Assembly: GCF_954871325.1 (NCBI RefSeq)
Contig: NC_088776.1
Span: forward strand, 45,836,569 to 45,900,568
From: Gordionus sp. m RMFG-2023
Taxonomy: Eukaryota; Nematomorpha; Gordioida; Chordodea; Parachordodidae
Direction of reading: 5' to 3'
Length of the DNA: 64,000 nucleotides
The position numbers were made by a program, and so were the translations under genes. The notes beneath the pieces are model-generated. The model did no database searches. It saw only the letters and a program-made list of their open reading frames with translations, and was not told the origin of the DNA. Shown piece after piece: positions 11,550-25,400 of this stretch; the stretch's first letter is position 1; every line of letters begins with the position of its first letter.

Positions 11550-12390
11550 GCACTTAAAAATCTGCTGGACTCGAGGGAAGGGAAAAATTTCTAAAAAAAT
11601 TACAACGGGTCGGGAAATTCGGCCTTGGATTTTTCATAAAATTTTAATAGGTGAGCCCGAGAATTTCAAGCTAATATTTTGATTAATACTATTTGAAAAT
11701 AAATTATAATATGCATATCTTGTATTTTAAGAGCTATCTAACTAAATTAGTATAGTATATTCGCAAAAGATTTAAAAAAATATTATTCATGATGTGATCC
11801 AATTACAAATGCACAATACAGATAAACCAAATTGATTTATAAAACGATTATTGTAGAAACAGATAAGCCATAGAGGAGAGATATAAAAGCCTTAATTAAA
11901 ATTGGAAAAAATTAGAGATATATATACACAGTCGGCTGAGTATAATAGTGCAATATATCTATACCAAAATTGTTCAGAAGAGTAAAAAAAGGGATCTCCT
12001 ATTTATTAAATAGGAAATCACAATGTAATAATGCAAATAAATGATTATTTATTCTCAATTATATTTTAACATTTTAATTGTAGATATTTAAGAATATAGT
12101 ACTGAATTCATTTATCAAAAAAAGCATTTTGCAAGAAAGTGGATATAGAAAACTTAACCGACAATATATGATAAAAATCTTATGGCCAGAAAATTCGTAC
12201 AAAAAATTATGGGTCGTGTCGGGCTTTTCATAAGTTTTAACTGGCCGAACCTGACGTCGTAAAATTTACAGGCCAGGCTGGGAAAATTTTAAAATAAATT
12301 ATAACGAGTCGGCTTAGCAAAAAATTTAACGGACCGAAAGTCTTGTGCAAAAATTCTTAACGAGCAGGATTTGCAGACCTTCAATAGCAA
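11550..12390. repeat. Probable hAT-derived MITE
   Basis: GC-bearing motifs recur near both edges: CGGGTCGGGAAATTCGGCC near 11607 and GGTCGTGTCGGGC, GGCCAGGCTGGG and GAGTCGGC at 12210-12320. The edges read AATCTGCTGGACTCG on the left and, as reverse complement, GGTCTGCAAATCCTGCTCG on the right, echoing the TAGNGATCTGCA hAT terminus. It has no coding remnant and no confirmed target duplication. Confidence 0.4.
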
Positions 12391-12756
12391 AAGCGAAAAA
12401 TAAATAACTTACAATTTTCATAAAACTTATTTTGACACATTTCGAATTATTTTTTATTCAAGACTGGATAAAAATAAAGCTTGCTTAAATTAAGGCAACA
12501 AGCTGGAATTTTATTATATTTATAAATTGTATATAAAATATTTATTTACTAAATAAATTTAAATTATAATTATTCACAAAATAAGTTATAATTATTTTAT
12601 TATTGAAGGATTTATATTATTTTAAATTATCAGATCTATAAATTTGTTGCTCTGAAAGGTTTGATTGAGATGCATATTGCATTATTCCACCAAAATATGG
12701 ATAACTAATCGATTTGTTGAGCTCTAAGATATCAAATAAAAGTTTATATAATTAAG
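12391..12756. other. 3' flank of the CNG channel gene
   Basis: AT-rich DNA just past the stop codon of the minus-strand channel gene, expected to hold its 3' UTR. Several TTTATT strings (for example at 12541) would read AATAAA on the coding strand; none can be singled out. Confidence 0.35.
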
Positions 12757-13454
12757 CTAAAAAAAACTTGATAATCTTTTAAGAGGTGTAAGAGTTCGGG
12801 CGCATAAATATTTAGATTCAGGTATAATTTGAGTTTTTAGATAGTTCCCAGTTCTTTTGGAGATTATGGAAGATGACGCACTCGAAGGTCGGCTAACTTC
12901 AAGGTCTGAGGGCGAATGATTTTCGATTGTATTTTGATCATCCGTTGATATGGTATCCGAATTATTTGATATAGATATGAGAGGTATCATGTATTTTCTA
13001 TTGGTAATCATGGTATCTTTATCTAAATAATTTTTAACATTAGTCTTTTTTTTGCTGTAGAACTGGCGATCAGGTAGAGACTGCACATCATTCATTTCAT
13101 TATTATTAGAAATTCCGTTGGGTTCGTTTCCTTCGTTCACCAAATGATTTTGATTTCCTTCGGTTTTGGCCATTGATAAACGTCTCGAGGCTATATCTTC
13201 AAGTCTAGCTCTGGCATTAGGATATTCTTTCAACACCTCCCATAAATCATCTTTGGATAGAGAGAACAATTCTGAATACCCTACGGATCTTATAGAGGCA
13301 GTTCGTCGATTTCCGTAAGGCCCCATATTTAGAACCGATATTTCTCCAAAGTAACTACCCGCCCTCAATATCAGCAAAACAGTGTGATTATCTTGTCCGC
13401 CTATAATCTCTAATATACCCGTGTTTACGATGTACATTTCTTTTCCAACTTCAC
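12757..13454 (-). CDS. CNG channel exon 3: cyclic-nucleotide-binding domain and tail
   Basis: Begins at an AG acceptor to give GEVGKEMYIVNTG. The phosphate-binding cassette reads SYFGEISVLN and GNRRTASIRSVGYS, including the Arg that binds the cyclic phosphate and the following Thr associated with cGMP preference in CNG channels. The C-helix region follows (SKDDLWEVLKEYPNARARLE). The remaining roughly 130 residues are Asn/Ser-rich and not alignable by eye; no calmodulin or coiled-coil motif is evident. Confidence 0.92.
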
Positions 13455-16400
13455 CTAAATTTTGTTTCAATAATTTGAATTAGAGGTTCCATTTGTGTAT
13501 ATGTTAAAGTCAATGTGCTGTTTTTTGTCAATGTGATATTTTTTTTAACTTTAAATCATTTTTAGTTTTTTTAAATTTAAAAGTCTGATTTTTGCGAAAA
13601 TGTATTCTTGAATATCTAAATGGATTTCAGACAATTTTTCCTTTTGAGTCATTTATAATTTATATAAAAAATTTTTGAAAAAAACAATATAAGTTGTATT
13701 AATAAAAGTTCTTGGCAAATATTTTAAAAATCAAGTAAGTTTTCTACACGCAAAATATATTTTAACGAAATTGTATTTCTAAAAGTTAAAAAACGCGTTC
13801 AAAAATGATTTATAATTAAAAAAATTTACACATTGACAAAAAATACACATTGACGATAACCAATATAGTTTTTTCAAAAAGCATAGTTTCTTTTTCAATC
13901 TAGTTACTGTTAGGTCAATGTGACTAAAAACTTATAACCTATATAACTTGAGAGATGATTCCCTCAAACGATATTAATATTTTTTAAAAAAAACTTGCTA
14001 TTATAAAATAAAATGTATTTATAATCTTATAAGTAAAAAAAATGACAAACATTGTTGACATTTTACAAGATTTACAGTGTTATGATTTTATTAAACATAT
14101 TGATTGACGATTAAATTAAAACCCATCCATTTTAATACTCTTTTTGTTATTTTAATTATTTTTGCAAAGAAAATAATTTTATATGGATGAGTTTTAATTT
14201 AATCGTCAATATGTTTCATTAAATCATCACAACACTATATGTTATAAATCTTTAAAGTGATACAAGATAAATATGTTTTTTTTGCCCATTATTGTTAATA
14301 AATTAGAGTTAATTGAGATTTTTAAAAAGAACATTTTTTTTAAAAAAGATTTTTTTTTGAGAAAGCGCAAACAGGATTGATCAAATCTAAAATTCGATAG
14401 CTTTTTTTAAAAATATTTTATAAGTAAATTTTTTGTGATTTATATCAATGACATTTATAATCATTAAAATGCATTTTTAAGTGTCGTTAAAATCAAATCA
14501 GCTGTGGACCCGCCATTTTGATAACATATATAGTAATTATTCTTATGTTAAAAACTACTATTAAAATGATAACTTGCTTCCTTATTATCTCGATGATCCG
14601 GTAATTCTTTAATAAAGTTTGCATCAGATGTAGAAATAAATTAGGCTCTCGTTTAAAAATTTAAATGATTAGTGTAACCAAGATGGCGTCTCCAGCTGAT
14701 TTGCATTAATGTACACTTTTAATGAATGAATCGTCAGTCTAGGTTTTATATATGTCATTGGATTTTATTCATGAAAAATATTTCATGATAAAATCACAAT
14801 TTTTTTTAAAAAAAATCTTGACCTTCTTAAAAAAAATTATATTTTAAGTTATTTAAGATTTTTGGCACAAAATTTTGAACAAAAAAAGTCACAATTTTTT
14901 TCAAACTTAATAATAAATCATTAAACTTTTAGTCTTCACTTTTAAAGTTATCCATATAACTGTACATCCTAATTCACGTTAAAAAGCATTCACTCACCAT
15001 GTTAAAGAAAAGAGTAACAAAATAAATGAAAAAAAATTAAATTCATATTACAATATAAATATTCTTTGACTTTAACATGATGTTATATTTAATCATTTCC
15101 TATCTTAAGAAGAGTCCAAAAAATTATAAAAATAAGGCCTATTTATTTTTTAAATTTCCACAAATTTGACCGTTTTTTTGCGAGATAGCATGTTCCTTTG
15201 TAGTTCTATTATTATATAATTATTGCATTCTCTAATCCTGAAATGCATAATATATTTATTTACCTACTTGTCATACTTATTTAAGAAAATATTTTTATAT
15301 AATGTATTATAGTTTTCGAATGCCATCTAAAATCATACCATTTACCAATTAATGGTGATTGTTAATGTTTAATATCATATAAATCCTTCGTGACCATTTA
15401 CCTTTGAGGCAAACATAATCACCGGGAGAAAATAAAACGGGTTTAAGTTTAAGAACCAGTTGTCTCAAAAATCCTGCTTCAGTGTTTTGAAAGATTTCGA
15501 CTCGTCTTAAAGTGTCCAAATGAACGTAGATGGCCATTTCTGCTTTAAGTTTGTTTGGCAAAGTGTTAATTATTTTGTTTTCCTGAGCCGATTTCTTAGA
15601 CAAGCGATTGTAATTAAGCCATTTGCAAACTTTGATCCTAAATTTTTTTGGCACATCTTGCTTTCTCATATACGTTTTGATAATATCCATTTGTACTGTT
15701 TATGTGTTTATATAAGTTTAAAAAAATAAGTAATGTTTTTAATTATTTACATTCTTTACAAAATATTATAATTAGTATACAACATATTTACTATTATATA
15801 CTGTTAGATAATTCATTAAAGATCTCTAGAGAGGTCGTCAAAATAAGAGTCTAGTCTGATTTTATAAGTGTTCTAGAAGAAATTTTACATCTGAAATGAA
15901 ATTTTAAAATTGAGAAGGACCGACAGAATTAAATGATTATAAATTTTTATTAATAATTTATTACAAAAATTAGCTTAGTGTTAGATGAAAATGGTTGACT
16001 AAATAGAATAGAATATATTCTATTTTATACGATAATAAGTGGAAAATTTATAAGTTTTTAAATGATAGGTGATTAAATGATGATACTCAATAAATTTTTT
16101 ACTAAAAAAAGCCATATTAATATTATATTAAAAAATATAATATATGTCCTTCCTTTTTTATATGATTATATATTAGAGATCTGCAAAAGTAGGCCCGGCC
16201 CGTACCCGGCCCGAACCCGGCCCGGCCCGAACGGGCTTCGGGCCGGGTTTGGGCCTACTTTAAAAAAAAATTAGGGTTCGGGTTGGGTCGGGCCTAATAT
16301 TTTTTAAAAAAATTCGGGCCGGGTCGGGCCGGGCCTTAAAATATTTTTAATATTGGCACTAATATTTTTTGTAAAATAAAAATATTTAATTTTATTTGAA

Positions 16401-19400
16401 GAAGCTAGACGCCATATGATGGCATGTATCTTTTATTCTTGGTATAAATATATAATTAAACTTTTTTTTTTAAGAAACAAGGCGGCAACATTTTTTATTT
16501 GTAAAATATAAATATTTAATTTTATTTATTTAGAAAGTAGACGCCATATGTCATATATATTTTATTATGGGTAAAATAATTTAAATGTTTTTTTATAAAA
16601 CTTAAATTTTAAATATAATTTAAAAATGAATTTAATTTTTTTAAAAAAACAAATACAAAATGGAACATATATTTGTTTGCCCCATTTAGGTAAAAGCAAT
16701 ATATGGGAATATTTTGAAGACATATTTGATGATAAAAACAAAAAACGTGATTACGTCCAATGTAAAAAATGTAATAGTATATTACAATATAAAAGCACAT
16801 CTGGAAATTCTCATTTAAGACGTCACAAGTGCGTTAAGAATGACGATTCCTCTATTCCTAAAATAACTAGGTATATTCAAAAGAAAATAGATCTAAATTC
16901 TTCCTTAACTATTAAAAAGAAACTATGTGATACCTTGATCTATTATTGCGCCAAGGACATGCGTGCCTTTGATTCGATAACTGGAGAAGATGGCTTTATA
17001 AAAATGGCTCAAAATTTTATTCAAATTGGCTCCATTTACGGTAATATTGACTGTAGCGAAATTATTCCCCATCCAACTACTTTATCGAGAAATGCTATAG
17101 TTATGACGGATCAAATTAGAACAAATTTGGTTAATAAAATAAATGTTCAATTATTTGATAAAAAATGCTCTGCTACAACAGACATGTGGACAGATTCTTT
17201 TAAAAAGTTTTCCTATTTAACTGTTTCAATTCATTATATCGAAGGTGAAACCTTATATAAACATGTTTTATTTACGAATAAGTTTAAAGAAGAGAAAAAA
17301 ACCGCCGCGAACATACATAAGGAAATGCTACAAAATTTTGCTGCAATTGGAATAATTCCCGATCAAGTGAAAAATATAATATTTATATCTGATCAAGGAG
17401 CTAATATAATTAAAGCCCTAGAAAAATACACCAGATTAAATTGCAGCGCACATCTATTAAAAACTGTTCTTCGAAATACCTTTAAGGAACAATCTTTGAA
17501 AATTATCGCTCCCCTAATATATATCAAACCCTTATTTCTGCTAAAAAATTAACCATGTATTTTAAACAAACCGGCATGAATCAATATTTAGACAAAACAT
17601 TACAACAAGATATCGAAACTAGATGGAATTCAAAATTAAATATGTTGAAATCTATTTATAACCAATATGATGACATCGTCAATTTTTTATCATCCAAGGG
17701 AGATATTAATAAAATGGAAAACTTGGAGAAATCTATTTTGAAAAATTTGATTGATATTTTATATCCTTTTGATAAAGCTACTAAAGAACTAGAAGGAGAT
17801 ATTAATCCTACTTTACATAAAGTACTGCTATGCTTTAATAATATTCTTCACGAGGATTTAAATGATTCATTTTATCAAAACAATGAAATAAAAGAAATAA
17901 AAACCAATTTAAAAAATTTTTTATTATCTAAATTTAAAATCAATATTTTGCATAAAATAGCGACATTTTTATGCCCCAAATATAGAAAATTAAGAATGTT
18001 ATCATCAATGGAAATATTAGAAGTAGAGAATTCAGGTCAAAAATATAATTAATTCTGAAGAATATTGTCCTTCAATTGATATTATAGATTTGGATATTCA
18101 AGGCGTTTCTCAAATTGTGGAATCGCCTAAAAGATCTAAAGGTACATTTAAAATTGTTCTATTTATATTATTTTTATATATCAGGCAATGAATATGAAAG
18201 ATGGGAGGACAATGAGGAAGAATATGAAAAAAAAGAAACAGATGAGCTTGAAATTTATAAGAATTTAAACATAAAAGAGAATAATGAAAATATAGATCCA
18301 GAAAAAGATATATTAAAATGGTGGAATAAAAATGAAATTAGATTACCAAAGATGACAAAATTGGCTAGAAAAATTCTAGCAATTCCTGCAACGTCCACAA
18401 CTTCAGAGAGAACTTTTTCAAAGACTGGAAGGTTATTAGACGAAAGAAGAAATAGACTGTCACCAGAAAATGTTGATGCTTTGATATTTTTAAATGATAA
18501 TTATAAATATGAATCTAATATATAGTTGTGTAATTTAACATTATAATTATTTTTGGTTTTTATAGGTATTTTTGATAGTATTTTAAATAAATAATTAAAT
18601 ACTAAATAAATTTTCTGTTTACTAAGATATTTTTTGCAAAAACAAAATCTTAAATATAAAAAATAAACTAAAAGCTAAAAAAAATATAATTATTACTTTA
18701 GGATGAATTAAAAAAAATTCGGGTTCGGGCCGGGCCGGCAAAAGTTTCTAAAAAAAATTCGTGTTCGGGCCGGGCCGGGAAAAATTTTTTAAAAAAAATT
18801 TCGGGCCGGGTCGGGCCTAAAAAATTAGGCCCGTGCAGATCACTATTATATATACTTAAATATAGAAATAATCGCACCAAAATTTTTGACATTGAATATG
18901 ATGTCAAGAATATTAAGTTTTGTCGATTAATTATATTAACTGTTTTTTTCAGTCACGCATAAATTATAATGTATAAAGAATTCATGATAAATTTATCACT
19001 TTAAATGTTATAATAGGTATTTTGTCCTTGGTAACTAGTTAATAGTAAAGAATCCAAATTCTTTCATGGAGACAAATTATAATATAAATAATTCATTCTT
19101 TATTGAATTGAATTTATTTTTCCCTTTGTATATAAATAATAGTCATTTTTTTAAAATATGCTCGCAAAAAAGGAATCAAATTTGAATTAAAATTATATTT
19201 AAAAGGGAAGGAAAAAACTACGTTGCAGTTTTTTTTGCGACATCGTCAAATTAGATCTTTCACTAGAAAATTAATTCTTATAAATTTGAAAAAAAGTGGA
19301 ATATTAAATAAAAAATTTTTAATTAATTAATCTTTCTAAATTATATTAAATTTTTTTTATCTAAAAATCATCTTTTCCTGTAATTAAAAAAAGAAATTAA

Positions 19401-22400
19401 GTGTTGTATATACTTTCAATTATTTATAAATTGTTGAAATTTAAAATAACAAAAATTAAATAAATTATTGATTTTTTGTTGTTAAAAGATAGTTTTAAAA
19501 GTAGCACGCTATCGCTGCCGCTTTTAAAAATGTAGCCCTTTTACGTATCGCTATTTCCACAAATAAAAAATATGACTAAAATTTCGAATATATAATTTAT
19601 TTATTTTTTATTGCATATCAATAAATTACATTTTCACAATGTCATCCCCCAGTCTAGAGCGACGATCAGAAAGTATACGGCCATATTCAATTTACATATT
19701 ATAATTAAAAAAATAATCAAAAATATTATGAGTATTTTTAAATTTATAAAAAGGGTACTAAAATATATTTCAAAAACTATAGTAGGTGATGTTTTTGATC
19801 TAGCCAGGTTCAGTCTAATATTATAATAGTAATAGTTAGAATAAAAATTATATAGGGGATAAGTGGAAGACTGTGTTTGCCAACTGAATAGGCAGGGTTA
19901 GGCAGTATCGCGGATATTTGTATCTAAGATACAAGATACAAGATACTTTTGTATCTTGTATCTTTTTTAAAATTTTGAAAAGTATTTTGTATCCAGTATC
20001 TAAGATACATATTATTTAAAAGTATTTGTATCTTAACAACTTTGTATTCAAAAAGATACAGATACTTTAAAAAAAAATTATATTGGTTAATTTAAATAGT
20101 ATTAAATTTTTAAATGATATTGTTTTAAAATTTAAATGAAAAATTTAATCAAAATTTAGATATTTGACGTTGGTCGTCATATAGCAATTTGCTAACAATT
20201 AGAACTACCATATTTGAATCGTTTTATATCTATCTATTTTAAAATTATGGAAAAAGAAAATAGAATAATATGTTTATCTTCGTCTTCAGATGATTCTTCA
20301 ACCGAAAATTATAACAATAAATTTAAACTAAGCACACTTAATGGCAAATTTTTTGAAGTACTTCAAGATGATCATAATAAAGAAATTCATCCTGACTTTA
20401 GTATTGACGAAAAAGTTATAGCAACTGTTACAGATAACGGCTCTAACTTTAAGAAAGCTTTCAAGGAGTTTGGATATTCTATGGAAGCTATAGAGAATGA
20501 TTTTGACATCAATGATGATGAATGTATAGAATTCGAAATCATTAAAAGTATTATTTAATACTTCTTTAAAATTTATTATGATATTGTAAATTTAGTAAAA
20601 AATTTTATTCAAATAAAATTATTTATCTGTTTATTTAAGGGTCTAAAGAAGCCTCAATAACATTGCCTCAACACATTCGTTGTTTATGCCATACGATAAG
20701 TCTAATTGCTACAACAGATGTCGAGAGAGCTATTAAGGATTCTCCTAACATTTCTAAAATTCATCATCCTGCAATACCTAAATGTACTAAGCTATGGAGT
20801 GTAAATAATAGGTCTAAAACTGCAGAACTTATCTAAGCAGTTTTAGGAAAACAATTAGTTACACCTTGTTGCACTAGATGGAATAGTTTGTATGATAGTC
20901 TTCATAGTTTATTAAAATTTAAGGGCGAACTTCCTAAATTATGTCAAAAATTAGAGTTTCCTAAATTAAGAGATATTGAAATTCAATATTTAGAAGAATA
21001 TTGCAATATAATGGCTTCATTGGCTATAGCGATTGACAAAATACAGAGTGAAATCAACTGCTATTAGGGAGAATCAGCTCCAATTTTAAATGTCGTTAAA
21101 AAAAATTACAAATTTAATTCAAACCAATCTACAATTTTGCAAACCATTAGCTATTGCCATAGAAAATTATTTAAATAAAAGATTTAAAAATATATATGAT
21201 TTTGATAACAATTTTTAAAGTGCATTTTTGGCAACTATTTCTCATCCCTATTTTAAAAATCGTTGGATTGGTGGTGAAAAAGAAAAAAATACCTTAAGGA
21301 TTTGTTATTACATGAAGTTTTAATTGTTTTTAAAAATAATATTGATATTAATACTTCAACAAAATCTTCAATTGATGAAGATGATGATTACTTTTGCTTT
21401 AAAAGTACCACATCCAATTCTAATAATTCAATAAATGATATTGAAATAGAGGTCCTAAATTATATGAAAGATGACAGGCGGAGTATAAATATGTAAATAG
21501 TTATAAATATATAAAAGAAATATTTATTAAATATAACACAATATTACCCTCCTCAGCCTCCGTTGAAAGATTATTTAGCTTTGCTAATATGGTTAATAGA
21601 CCAAATCGTCAAAGATTGAACGATAAATCATTTGAAAAATTAATAATATTAAAAAATAATGCTGATATATGATGCTGATTTATCATTATTTGCTAATTAT
21701 ATAATTATTAAATGGAATATCGCATTATCTTTTATAATAAATTTGTTATTTTCTACAATTTATTTTAAATATTTTTTTATAAATTTATATTATAGATAAG
21801 AAAATAAAGCTTTATACATTTTGATTTTGACTATTTAAAGAAAAGTATCTTGTATATTAGATACTTTTTTTAAAAAAAAATACAAGTATCTTGTATCTTA
21901 TATCTTAATGAAATTTTTCTAAAGTATCTAGTATCTTGTATCTTAAATACAAAATTTTATAAAGTATCTGTATCCGAATACAATTTTCTGAAAATTTGCT
22001 CAACCCTGTGAATAGGCCACCACCTTTTAACATTTATCTATTGAACCAATTTCTCTCAAAATTGGTTAAAATGTGATGTGATAGAAATCAACTTTCACAT
22101 AAACTCATCTAGTTCATAAACTATTAGATTCAAATTTTATAAGGATTGGGCTTTTTTTAAAAGGTAACTGGTTACAGTTACTAGTAACATTTTTCAAAAA
22201 TTTACTTGTCAAGCTGCAATTACATTCCAATAGTAACAATTGCAAGTTACTTTATAAATTATTTATAGAACTCATCATTATAATTATTATTTTTATATAA
22301 AAATAATTTTGGGCTAATATTTTCAGGCATAACACAATATAATATTTATTTGCACTTGTAAAAAAAATATCACCATACAATATTTATTTGCACCAAAAAA

Positions 22401-25400
22401 ATATAAATACCACAATTTTTCAAAAGATTAATAAATTGTTATCTCATTTTAAAAATAAATTATTAGTTATTTCTTTGCAAAATATTACTTTAGCAACACT
22501 ATATAATATTCATTCAGTTTAGTAAAATTTACTTTTAATATTTCTATAAAAGTTTCTGGTTACAGTTATTTTTCTTTCAAAAGTTATTTTTTGAACATTA
22601 CTGTAATATTCATTCCGTTTAGTAAAATTAATTATAAGACTTCAAATTCTGTCAGGTTTTGAAGGGGGTGACCATAAAGCATTTGATAATAAAATTTACC
22701 TTTTATCTACCAAGGTTATATAAATAGTTGTCTATCCGTTAAAAATAATTTAAAAAACAACCAATAATATTTTGGCAACCTAAATATGCTATAATTCATT
22801 TTATTTGGTAAAATATAAACAACAACCTAATGTAATGACGTTAGTGTTTAATATAAATCTATATTTTTTAAAAAATTTTTAGGTTTTAATTTGTATTATG
22901 GGATTTAACATTAAATTTTATACACACACTCCATTTTCATTTATATCTTTCATCTTGTTAAATCACATTAAGATTAATATCTATGGGGATTTGTTTAATA
23001 TATTTAATATGATATCAAATCAAGGTTAAAAAATAATTTTGATTAATTGTTATTTATTACTAATATAATCTACTACATCCATCATAATAATGAATTTAAA
23101 AATGAAAATTAATCATTTAGATGACATATTGGTTTCCTCTCAATAAAATGCCATTAATTGAAAGATAAGATTATCTAATAATTATAAAAAAATAAAGTTT
23201 TTAAGGGACATTCTAGATTGTTCAAACATTTTACTTAAAAATTGAAATACCTTTATCAACAAAAAAAAAGATAAACAATCATCTTCAGCTATGAGTGGAA
23301 TATATATTGCATGATGATTTCGGTAAACAAATTACAAAAGTATCGATAGCTCGGGATTGGTCATAATGGATTTGAAATTGAAATCCTGACCTCGATATTT
23401 AATTCTAAAAGGAAATGGGAAAAATTGGGTAATATATGCCAGATAATTATACAGAGAAACATCTGAAGGGAGAAGGGAATAGAGAAGCCTTTATGTCTCC
23501 ATGAAAAGCTAGTATGAGGAAGGAAAAAGTCAATGGGGAAATGTATTAAATTAAGAACAAGTGTCCTAAAATAACAGAAGGCAAGAAACAAGAACATCTA
23601 TCACATATCTGATAGGTAGGGTTATAGAGAAATTTTAAAAAACAAAGACAAAATTGATAAAAGTTAGATTTAGAAATGTGATAACAAATGATGGATGATA
23701 CATATATATATTGAAGATAGATAAGAGTTACAAATTATATAGAGTTACTACTTTAAGTTGGATTATATCAAGTGTTTAAAATATTAAACAGTAGAGCAAT
23801 AAATGCTTCATAAAGATGAAGTGAAAATAAATAAACAGATTAAATTATAACGAGTTCAAAGCGCTAAGCTTATATAATATTAAATGATTTGTGATGAACA
23901 CTATAATTGATACGACAAATATACCAAATAAATCAAGAGATTTTTTATCATTATTAATAGGCAGGGTCTACATGACAAGATTTTTACTGGATGCAAACCC
24001 TCTTCAAAAACCTTTGCCTACCTCCCTAAAAAAATTTCGCCGCCTTCGGCGGCGGTGTCTCTTTATTATTATTTTCACCTATTTATTTTGATACTCTTTT
24101 CAAAGAATTTATAATGGATAACTTAAATTAATCTATCTCTATATCAACTATCGATATTTTGTGAATATAAAGAATTTATTTTTTAGATAATAAATTCAAT
24201 TAAAACCTCCATTATTTACAATGAATTAATTATTATGGCATTATGAGCTTGTTGAAATATCTAAACCTTTTAAATTACATTTAAAAGGATAGTTTATTTG
24301 GAAAACAATGTGTATGATTGTTTGCAATATATAGATTTGGTCGATGAATTGTATTATAATAATACTATAATAAAAGTATTAATTTTTACAGCATTAAATT
24401 TTATCCTATTTCATCTCAAAATTTAATAGATAACCCGTCAAAAAATTTATCCTACCCCCATTAAAGCAGCTTACCCCCTACCCCCTCAAAAAAATAGTAT
24501 GCAAACTGTTCCTACCCCTCCCGCTCATGTAGACGCTGTTAATAGGTTTATGGTGACGGGGAGGTAGAAGAGGGTGAGAGGTGTTTATGATCAATAGACA
24601 TTACGAAGAAGAAATTGTTTCAGAGCGATCTATTTATTCTAAACTAATAAGATAAATCTTATGAATAATAATATGATCGAGCTATAAAAAATATCATAAG
24701 ATAATAATAGTTAAAGTCAATGGTCCTGTCCTATCGGTCTTAGACTAAACTGGACCGATTAGCGGGCCGATCCCTTTTGAGACCCACAGTCCGAGCCGGT
24801 CTTTTACGTTCAAGATTGGTTTTTTATTAATATTTAAGGGAAGAACACCAAATTGGTTGTTTAGACTAAGGTGTGATTCAAGCGGAAAGAGAAGAGATAA
24901 ATTTTTTATATGAATTATGTTTACTTCATATGCGTATCCAGGATTTTGGTAAGGGAGGGGGAAGAGCACTATAAGATGAATTTTCCTGGTAAATTTTATT
25001 GGAGATTATAGGTCCACTTATTTTAGGTCTTTGGCTATATTAGATTTTTATAAAAATAATTTTGGTTTTTCACTTTTTTTATATTTAAAATCCTTTTTTT
25101 TAAAAAAAAATTGAATTATAGTAGTTATTTAAAAAGTTATCAACTTTTACTAATTATTCTTTTAAATTTTTTCTTAAAATTTTACATTTTTTGAAGTGGA
25201 AAGGGGGGGTGTAGGGGGGGGGGTTTATTAGCTAAAAATTATATTTACGAGAACTGGCAAATTTGCAAAGAGGGAGGATTCCCCCACCCCTTTGCACGCC
25301 TGGTTTATTAAGAGGGTTAAAAGTAATATTTGAATTAGACAGAATGGGATAAGTTAAACAAGGTTGATATAAAGAGTTGTGTTAGAAAATACTGAACTAT

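Noticed and set aside
16609-16800. 63-codon minus-strand frame
   Set aside because: It is the opposite strand of the hAT transposase.
19611-19826. 71-codon frame
   Set aside because: It is an AT-rich frame in an intron with no domain and a non-ATG start.
23361-23597. 78-codon minus-strand frame with a hydrophobic start
   Set aside because: It lies in a CNG intron with no family similarity; Phe/Leu/Ile richness is expected from AT-rich DNA.
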